DNA from: Roseobacter sp. GAI101
GTDB taxonomy: Bacteria; Pseudomonadota; Alphaproteobacteria; Rhodobacterales; Rhodobacteraceae
Assembly: GCF_000156335.1 (NCBI RefSeq)
Contig: NZ_DS999216.1
Span: forward strand, 41,737 to 105,736
Direction: 5' to 3'
DNA: 64,000 nt
Under the pieces are notes generated by a model, which was not told the origin of the DNA, did no database searches, and worked only from the letters and a program-made list of their open reading frames with translations. The first letter of the stretch is position 1. Each line of letters begins with the position of its first letter. Shown piece by piece: positions 59,392 to 64,000 of this stretch. The translations under genes were made by a program, and so were the position numbers.

Positions 59392-59882
59392 GCCTCCATG
59401 CTGTTTGACAAACGCCAACTGAGAACTTTACGGCTGAACCAGTCCATGATCGCAACCAGATACAGAAACCCGCGCCGCATAGGGATGTAGGAAATATCAA
59501 CGCACCAGACCTGATTTGGCCGATCAATCGTCAGCCCCCGGAGCAGGTAGGGGTAAATCTTATGCTGGGGGTGTTTCTTGCTCGTGTTTGGCGTCTGATA
59601 AATAGGAACCAATCGCATAAGCCGCATCAGGCGGCGAACACGATGGCGACCGCATTTTTGACCATGACGCTGCATGTGTCGTGCCATTTGCCGAGATCCA
59701 TACCATGGTGTTTCCAAGAACTGCTTGTCGATCAATTCCATGAACCCCAGGTTCTCAGCACTCTCGCCCTTTGGAGCGTAATACAGATTTGAACGTGCCA
59801 GCGACAGCATCTGGCATTGCCGCCGCACGCTGACCTTCGGATGGTTTCTTTCAATGCACATCTGCCTGCGATCCTTGCTCAA
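59392..59882 (-). pseudogene. IS3-family transposase OrfB, cut by IS21
   Basis: The catalytic subunit of an IS3-family transposase. It reads in family order: SVRRQCQMLSLARSNLYY, YGSRQMARHMQRHGQKCGRHRV, RPNQVWCVDISYIPMRRGFL (first catalytic D) and SWRLSNSMEA. At MEA the IS21 end begins, so the remaining DDE residues are missing. Translation starts at TTG overlapping the orfA stop, next to the T-run expected for programmed frameshifting. Inactive. Confidence 0.85.
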
Positions 59883-60160
59883 CGATCCCAGGCGCGTTTC
59901 AAAAAATCGCGCTCCACCACCAACTGACCAATCTTGGAATGAAGTTTGTCTATCGCAGCGTCATCGACCTGCGCTGGATCACCGCCTCGTTTAGAAAAAC
60001 CCGCAGCCATATTCTTAATCGCGGCACGCTTCCAAGTCCCAATCTGCGTCGGATGCACGCCGTATTTTTTCGATAACTCCGCCATTGTCATTTCTTCGCG
60101 GATCGCTTCAAGCGCAACCTTGGCCTTGAAATCAGGCGAATGGTTCTTTCGTTTCGTCAT
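59879..60160 (-). CDS. IS3-family transposase OrfA
   Basis: A 93-residue protein: HSPDFKAKVALEAIREE, then the HTH TMAELSKKYGVHPTQIGTWK, then a coiled region (LHSKIGQLVVERDFLKRA). The gene end carries a TTTTTT run (GATTTTTTGAAA) suitable for the -1 frameshift that joins OrfA and OrfB. Its upstream side borders the truncated DUF927 gene, so this IS3 element destroyed that gene's 5' end. OrfB is interrupted, so the copy cannot transpose. Confidence 0.85.
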   Translation of the reverse strand: MTKRKNHSPDFKAKVALEAIREEMTMAELSKKYGVHPTQIGTWKRAAIKNMAAGFSKRGGDPAQVDDAAIDKLHSKIGQLVVERDFLKRAWDR

Positions 60161-60202
60161 TTTGGATCATCTCTTTCACAAGTTGATCCACCTTAACTAC
60201 TG

Positions 60203-60946
60203 GTCCGAATTCCCGCGACCACCTCTAGCTTTGAGTCCCACGCACCTTTCGCCCATCCTGGAGAGCTGGCCGACAGGATGTCTTCCATCGCAAAGACGCA
60301 TTACGGCCATGCCGGACGCGCCTTTGTGACCGAGCTCGTCAAGGATCATGACCGTCTGATCGATCGCGCCCGAGCCCTTCGCGAAGAGATTGTCTCCAAC
60401 CTCACCGATATCGCTGACGATCCGCAAGTGCGGCGGGTCGCCGAGCGTTTTGCACTGGCCGGTGCGGCGGGCATCCTTGCAGTGGAGCTCGGGGTTCTGC
60501 CGATGCAGAGCGGCAGCATTCAAGAAGCGACCGCAACCTGTTTCGATGCCTGGAAGGCTCATCGGGGAGGGACAAAATCTGAGGAGGAACTGAACGCTCT
60601 CCGGGACCTCAAGCATTTCTTCGAAGCGCATGGCGCGGCTCGTTTCGAACGTATCGTCCAGAAGGATCCAGACATGGATTGCCAGAAAAGCGATGATTTC
60701 GCGGTTCGGGATCGTTGCGGATACCGCGTACAGAATGGCGACGGTTCATGGCTTTACTACGTCCTGCCTGAAGCGTGGAGCCGTGAAGTTTGCGGCGATC
60801 ATGCGCCGAGCTTTATGGCCAAGATCGCCAACGAGTCAGGGGCATTGTTACCGGGAGATGGCCGGCACCTTCAAAAAAAGGTTAAGTTGCCGGATTACCC
60901 CTCCCAGACGAGAGTCTACGCGTTGCATCCTGACCTGATTCCTTGA
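60203..60946 (+). pseudogene. DUF927-type helicase-like gene, 5' truncated
   Basis: The C-terminal part of a DUF927 protein, a domain found in phage and plasmid helicase/primase-like proteins. The frame is open from the IS3 end: LVRIPATTSSFESHAPF AHPGELADRMSS joins the family pattern before the first ATG (60278), so the true gene began further upstream and was cut by the IS3 element. The retained part includes AHYG-AGRAFV-like, AGAAGILAVELGVL and a C-terminal domain (VQNGDGSWLYYVLPEAW). Without the NTPase part it is presumably inactive. A translated fragment from 60278 would be 222 residues. Confidence 0.7.
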
Positions 60947-60954
60947 TTGCAATT

Positions 60955-60980
60955 GCGCCACCCTGAGGACGGGGTGGCGC
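60955..60980 (+). terminator. GC-rich hairpin after the DUF927 fragment
   Basis: GCGCCACCC pairs with GGGTGGCGC across an eight-base loop, nine bases after the stop codon. There is no long T-run (GTGATCGTTTAAT follows), so termination may be moderate. Confidence 0.55.
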
Positions 60981-60981
60981 G

Positions 60982-61029
60982 TGATCGTTTAATAATGCAA
61001 TCGAGATTCCAACAATTGTTAAACGATCA
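60982..61029. repeat. 11-bp perfect inverted repeat
   Basis: TGATCGTTTAA (60982-60992) and TTAAACGATCA (61019-61029) are exact complements, 26 bases apart. It lies directly after the hairpin and before a gap of about 200 bases with no gene. It may bind a dimeric regulator or recombinase, or be part of an IS end. Confidence 0.45.
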
Positions 61030-61241
61030 GTGAGGGAGAGAAGTAGGCCCCTTTTTTCGGACCGGGATAATTGTCTCGGGTCACGTCCGTCAAGGTGGTG
61101 TAATTTGCGAGATGGCCTGAGGGATTCAGTGAGCCGAACGATCGAGGTCTCGGAGAACCGTGAAGGATGAAATTCACTCTTTACAGGAGAGGTATTTCCA
61201 TCGCATGTTAATAGTGAAATTAATAATTACAGGATTTAGCC
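61030..61241. other. non-coding gap
   Basis: No gene is supported. A segment reading GTCACGTCCGTCAAGGTGG (about 61080) then TGTAATTTGCGAGATGGCC resembles the terminal repeats of IS256-type elements, but no second end or transposase is in the neighbourhood. Confidence 0.25.
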
Positions 61242-61433
61242 ATGAGGAAGACCAAGCGAGAATACCTCAAAATGTGCCAGTCAGAAGGCGTAGATTTGCT
61301 TCATATAGGACACACCGGCAGTGGCCATATTCGGCTCGAATTCGACGCGGGCTGCGTCATCGCCTCATCCACACCATCTGACTATCGCGCAACCCGCAAG
61401 GTCCGCGCCGATATTCGCAACTTTCATCGATAA
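61242..61433 (+). CDS. small HicA-like or phage-type protein
   Basis: 63 residues, start ATG with AGGA eight bases upstream (ACAGGATTTAGCC). The core GVDLLHIGHTGSGHIRLEF, then STPSDYRATRKVRADIRNFHR, resembles the alpha-beta fold of HicA-type mRNA interferases and related phage proteins. Those usually have GSHHK-like and STPSD-like phrases; the histidine is kept (GSGH) and the final basic helix fits. No HicB antitoxin is adjacent; the next gene at 61445 is unrelated to HicB. So a toxin is possible but an orphan or non-toxic relative is more likely. Confidence 0.5.
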   Translation: MRKTKREYLKMCQSEGVDLLHIGHTGSGHIRLEFDAGCVIASSTPSDYRATRKVRADIRNFHR

Positions 61434-61444
61434 AGGACGCATCC

Positions 61445-62446
61445 ATGAAAACTGATAGCCTTCCGTCACAGATGTCCGCACACCAACGCCGAGATGCTTG
61501 GTATGCTGAAGAAATCCCTCACGCTCGTTACTTGCGTGATTATGACCTCCCACTGAAGGAAGCGCTCTTCCTTTGCCTTAACGAACTCGAAGGGCTTCTG
61601 GGGGCAGAAGCGGTCGACACCAAAATCTCCGCCATTGTTCCGGGAAACCAACCAATGGACTGGGATTGGAAAGCACTGCCCTTCGATGGCAATGTGTCGC
61701 CGGTCTCAGGTGGGTGGGAATGCACCAAATTTCTTGATGACGCTGGGCTATATGGCCTTTTGGGTGCAGCACCTTCGGCTATTCCATTTAAAACGAGAAA
61801 AAGTTGGGTTGCAGCACTCCCCCTAAAACTCGGCGACTGGCGGCGGAACGTGCGATTGGGTAAAGACGCGAACAACATTTTGTTGCTCATTGATTTGGCC
61901 CTGTCTCGGCATGCGATGGATACTGGTCTCAGCCTTGCGTCCATTTCCAGCGATGATTTGGAGGAAGAAGGCGAGGTGAGCATACCTGCCCTCGCAGTCT
62001 TTGGCGGCGTGTCCGAGGGACGAATCCGCAACCTGTTGACAAGCGGGGAAAGCTGCCTCGTGCGAAAGTCTGGACACTCTGTCACGGCGAGCAGCGCCAA
62101 GGAATGGCTTGCGGGCCGTAAGGAGTTTTACCCGTCCATTTGGGATTTGCCCGAAGACGAGAAACCCGAACCACAAGAACTCGATTTTTCAGGCGAAGTT
62201 GTTTTCGTTCCGGTGGCTTCCGACGGCGGCACGTTTCACCCGGGGCTCGCGCGCAATGGCAAGTACACAGTCGGAGCAAAGGGGGATGAAGTCCAGTTCG
62301 CTCAATTCCAAGATGCACTCAGCGCACTTCATAAGATGTCCACACCCCGCTGGCGCCGCCCGAACATGCAGGGAAACTGGGGAATCGTTTCTGGCAAAGA
62401 TTGGAAAAGGGTAGAGCGCCATACTCTCGGCACGTCTTTAAATTAG
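61445..62446 (+). CDS. unknown plasmid/phage protein
   Basis: 333 residues starting at ATG 61445 with AAAGGA upstream, 11 bases after the previous gene, so probably co-transcribed. The N-terminal part (SAHQRRDAWYAEEI) is charged. A middle domain carries an HTH-like segment (SIPALAVFGGVSEGRIRNLLTSG ... ASSAKEWLAGRKEFYPSIW), typical of DNA-binding modules in which GVSEGRIRNLL is the recognition part. The C-terminal region is beta-rich and ends with MQGNWGIVSGKDWKRVER. I do not recognise a family. The likely role is DNA or RNA binding by inference. Confidence 0.5.
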   Translation: MKTDSLPSQMSAHQRRDAWYAEEIPHARYLRDYDLPLKEALFLCLNELEGLLGAEAVDTKISAIVPGNQPMDWDWKALPFDGNVSPVSGGWECTKFLDDAGLYGLLGAAPSAIPFKTRKSWVAALPLKLGDWRRNVRLGKDANNILLLIDLALSRHAMDTGLSLASISSDDLEEEGEVSIPALAVFGGVSEGRIRNLLTSGESCLVRKSGHSVTASSAKEWLAGRKEFYPSIWDLPEDEKPEPQELDFSGEVVFVPVASDGGTFHPGLARNGKYTVGAKGDEVQFAQFQDALSALHKMSTPRWRRPNMQGNWGIVSGKDWKRVERHTLGTSLN

Positions 62447-62471
62447 CCACGTCGAACGAAGGAAAGTCAAA

Positions 62472-62618
62472 ATGACCCAGCAATAATGCTCAGAATGCTA
62501 CGCAACGGTTTATATTGACAGCAAAGGCGATGCAGACGGCGTTAATGCTTGTTGCTTGTGCTCCTGACGTGCCGACACCAAGCACCAAGAGGAAGACGAC
62601 GACTATTGGGATGATTGA
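62472..62618 (+). pseudogene. small cysteine-rich gene with two in-frame stops
   Basis: A frame too short for most gene finders: an ATG at 62472 with GAAGGAAAG six bases upstream, then MTQQ, TAA (62484), CSECYATVYIDSKGDADG and VNACCLCS, TGA (62565), RADTKHQEEDDDYWDD, TGA. CSEC and CCLC are a paired zinc-knuckle pattern and the acidic tail is consistent with a small zinc protein. Both interruptions are single codons in an otherwise continuous frame, so the gene is either recently inactivated or affected by base errors. I do not recognise the family. Confidence 0.45.
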
Positions 62619-62985
62619 TAAAGGGTGTCCATGCCAATGGCTTGTGGGCCGGACAATTCCTGTCCTGATCTGAATTCAGCGTTTTGATGAAAGTGTTTGC
62701 CTTTGGTACGGGCGCTTGGTTGGGGCCCAAACCCGACCTTGACTGAGTCAGGCCACGCTGCAGCGCGGCTTCACCGAACCGGCCATTCGTGCATCATGCA
62801 GCATTTTCAGGTGGTGAGTGGCGGCAGTGCGGGACGAACCGGACGTCCGCATTCGCTTGTCGAAAGTCCGCTTACATTTTAGATCGGGCAGATGCACGGC
62901 ATCTTTTCGCCCCTTGCGACGGAATTTCCCATGCGCCAGCAAGAGAAGCTTCCTGCACAGACGTTCATGCTCTACCAAAAGTGAC
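62619..62985. other. non-coding leader of IclR gene
   Basis: About 370 bases. The frame of the IclR gene remains open upstream to 62818, but without a start signal and with arginine-rich nonsense-like content, so I treat it as leader. It presumably holds the promoter and an autoregulatory operator. I cannot point to either. Confidence 0.4.
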
Positions 62986-63771
62986 ATGACACCTGCACCT
63001 TCAAAGATAGTACGCTCGGTGGAGCGAACCTTGCGTATCCTCGAGTTGATGAACCGCGCGCCAGTTGTCCGGGTGCAGTACCTGTCAGAGGAGACGGGTT
63101 TACCGGCACCCACCGTCGTGCGTCTGCTCGAAACGCTCATGGTGGCGGGCTATGTGCGCAAGATTGGACGGCAAGCGGGATACTGCGTGACCGAGAAGGT
63201 CGCGGCCTTCGGGGCAGGGCATCACGGATTGCCGCAAGTCTTCGAAGTTGCCAGAGCCGCGGCGGAGGACCTGACGCAGCGCACGCGCTGGCCCACAGCG
63301 CTGGCAACGCTGGACGTGGACGCGCTGGTGATCCGTTTTTCAACGATCCCGATAAGTCCTTTGTCTCATTACCAATCGACGATTAATCGCCGCATGACCC
63401 TGCTCGAATACGCCCACGGGCGTGCCTACCTTGGCTTCTGCCCAGCGGAGGAACGCCAGCATCTGGTGGCGCTGCTGCAAAAGTCGGCGTCCAGCGAGAA
63501 AGAAGTCGAGGCCATTTCGCAACGTGCCGCATCGGTTGTTTCGCTGACACGGGCGAGCGGCTTTGGCGAACGAATGGGAAACGTCCAGCCCGAGACCCAT
63601 TCCATAGCGGTGCCATTGCGCATGGGTGAGAAATTGGTCGGCACACTCGGCATCACCTATTTTGCAAAGTCGCAGGTGGACGTGAACGCTTTGAAGGTTG
63701 AGTTGCGCGAGGCGGCTGATGCCTGTGAGGCAGGACGCCTGCCTCAGTCGGACGCGACGTCTTTGGGGTAG
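62986..63771 (+). CDS. IclR-family transcriptional regulator
   Basis: 261 residues from the ATG at 62986. The N-terminal winged helix (VRSVERTLRILELMNRAPV, then LSEETGLPAPTVVRLLETLMVAGYV) is the standard IclR DNA-binding domain, and the C-terminal GAF-like effector domain follows (EDLTQRTRWPTALATLDVD, then RMTLLEYAHGRAYLGFCP, SIAVPLRMGEKLVGTLGITYF). It resembles the MhpR-like branch, which controls aromatic or acid catabolism, but I cannot name the ligand. It converges with the gene at 63744 on the other strand, overlapping by 28 bases. Catabolic targets probably lie outside the window. Confidence 0.85.
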   Translation: MTPAPSKIVRSVERTLRILELMNRAPVVRVQYLSEETGLPAPTVVRLLETLMVAGYVRKIGRQAGYCVTEKVAAFGAGHHGLPQVFEVARAAAEDLTQRTRWPTALATLDVDALVIRFSTIPISPLSHYQSTINRRMTLLEYAHGRAYLGFCPAEERQHLVALLQKSASSEKEVEAISQRAASVVSLTRASGFGERMGNVQPETHSIAVPLRMGEKLVGTLGITYFAKSQVDVNALKVELREAADACEAGRLPQSDATSLG

Positions 63772-64000
63772 ACTGTTTTTGTGCGATTGTCGTCCCTGCC
63801 AGACGCCACGATGCTCGGTGCGGCGTGGCGCAAGTGCTTGATGTAGGCGCGGGTCGACGCGTCCACAGTGGTATCGTCCAGCTCCCGCACGCCAGTTAGC
63901 GCGAAAAACGGGAGGTAGTGCATACCGGTGTGCACGGCCATCAGTTCGAACGGCACAGTGACTTCTTCCAGCGTGCGGCCATAGCGGCCGCCGGGCGCAT
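63744..64000 (-). CDS. NAD(P)H-dependent oxidoreductase, 3' end only
   Basis: The frame enters from beyond the right edge: APGGRYGRTLEEVTVPFELM, then HTGMHYLPFFALTGV, and ends after DNRTKTVYPKDVASD. The pattern PGGxYG(x)nTLEEVTVPFE...GMHYLPPF is that of the C-terminal end of flavodoxin-fold NAD(P)H oxidoreductases (KefF/MdaB-like quinone reductases). The GTG at 63956 is internal, not a start. The last 15 or so residues have an unusual charged tail. Only the C-terminal 84 codons are present. Confidence 0.6.
   Translation of the reverse strand, partial: APGGRYGRTLEEVTVPFELMAVHTGMHYLPFFALTGVRELDDTTVDASTRAYIKHLRHAAPSIVASGRDDNRTKTVYPKDVASD

Noticed and set aside
61242..62446. HicA-like gene plus next gene considered as a toxin-antitoxin pair
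   Set aside because: The downstream protein is 333 residues with no HicB features, so pairing is unsupported.

Overview
The window looks like part of a large plasmid of a marine alphaproteobacterium, most likely Rhodobacteraceae/Roseobacter group. The main reason is a complete repABC operon (repA-repB-repC, minus strand, 49670-53415) with a counter-transcribed RNA candidate between repB and repC and GC-rich palindromes (core GGTCCGCGGACC) around it. The taxonomic call is inferred from gene content; no rRNA or classical marker gene is present.

Layout. 1-5500 is a defence/accessory edge: an N6-adenine DNA methyltransferase whose downstream partner is cut off by an IS3-type remnant, a small unknown gene divergent from an XRE regulator with a duplicated palindromic operator, a tRNA-like element, and a zinc-finger-like unknown protein. 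5500-48235 is one minus-strand block of about 43 kb. It starts with a gigantic LEPR-XLL repetitive protein (open frames of 8389, 3284 and 210 codons, probably one gene of about 11,900 codons interrupted by two short frame-scrambled patches). Four tightly packed genes follow: a GAF-HlyD adaptor, an M50 protease with an N-terminal PqqD-like domain and a C-terminal HlyD-like domain, a short SecA-like ATPase, and a periplasmic HlyD-like adaptor.

49670-53415 is the replication/partition module. 53720-60200 is an insertion-sequence graveyard: IS21-end remnant, IS66 truncated by an IS6 element, a full IS21 element inserted into an IS3 orfB. An unknown gene (55707-56375) lies between them. 60203-62620 holds a truncated DUF927 gene, two small or unknown plasmid/phage-like genes, and a cysteine-rich mini-gene broken by two in-frame stops. 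The right edge carries an IclR regulator convergent with the 3' end of an NAD(P)H-oxidoreductase-like gene.

How the genes may work together. The giant protein has no classical N-terminal signal peptide. It has a basic leader ending in LEPRILLSADP, a matrixin-like zinc motif, 12 repeats of about 180 residues, about 11 Ig-like repeats, Calx-beta-like units and RTX calcium-binding repeats. No HlyB-type ABC exporter is encoded beside it. Instead it is followed by a SecA paralogue, three HlyD-type proteins and a membrane protease with a peptide-binding (PqqD/RRE-like) domain. My inference is that these form a dedicated, poorly described export and anchoring machine for the giant surface protein, carried next to the plasmid's replication genes.
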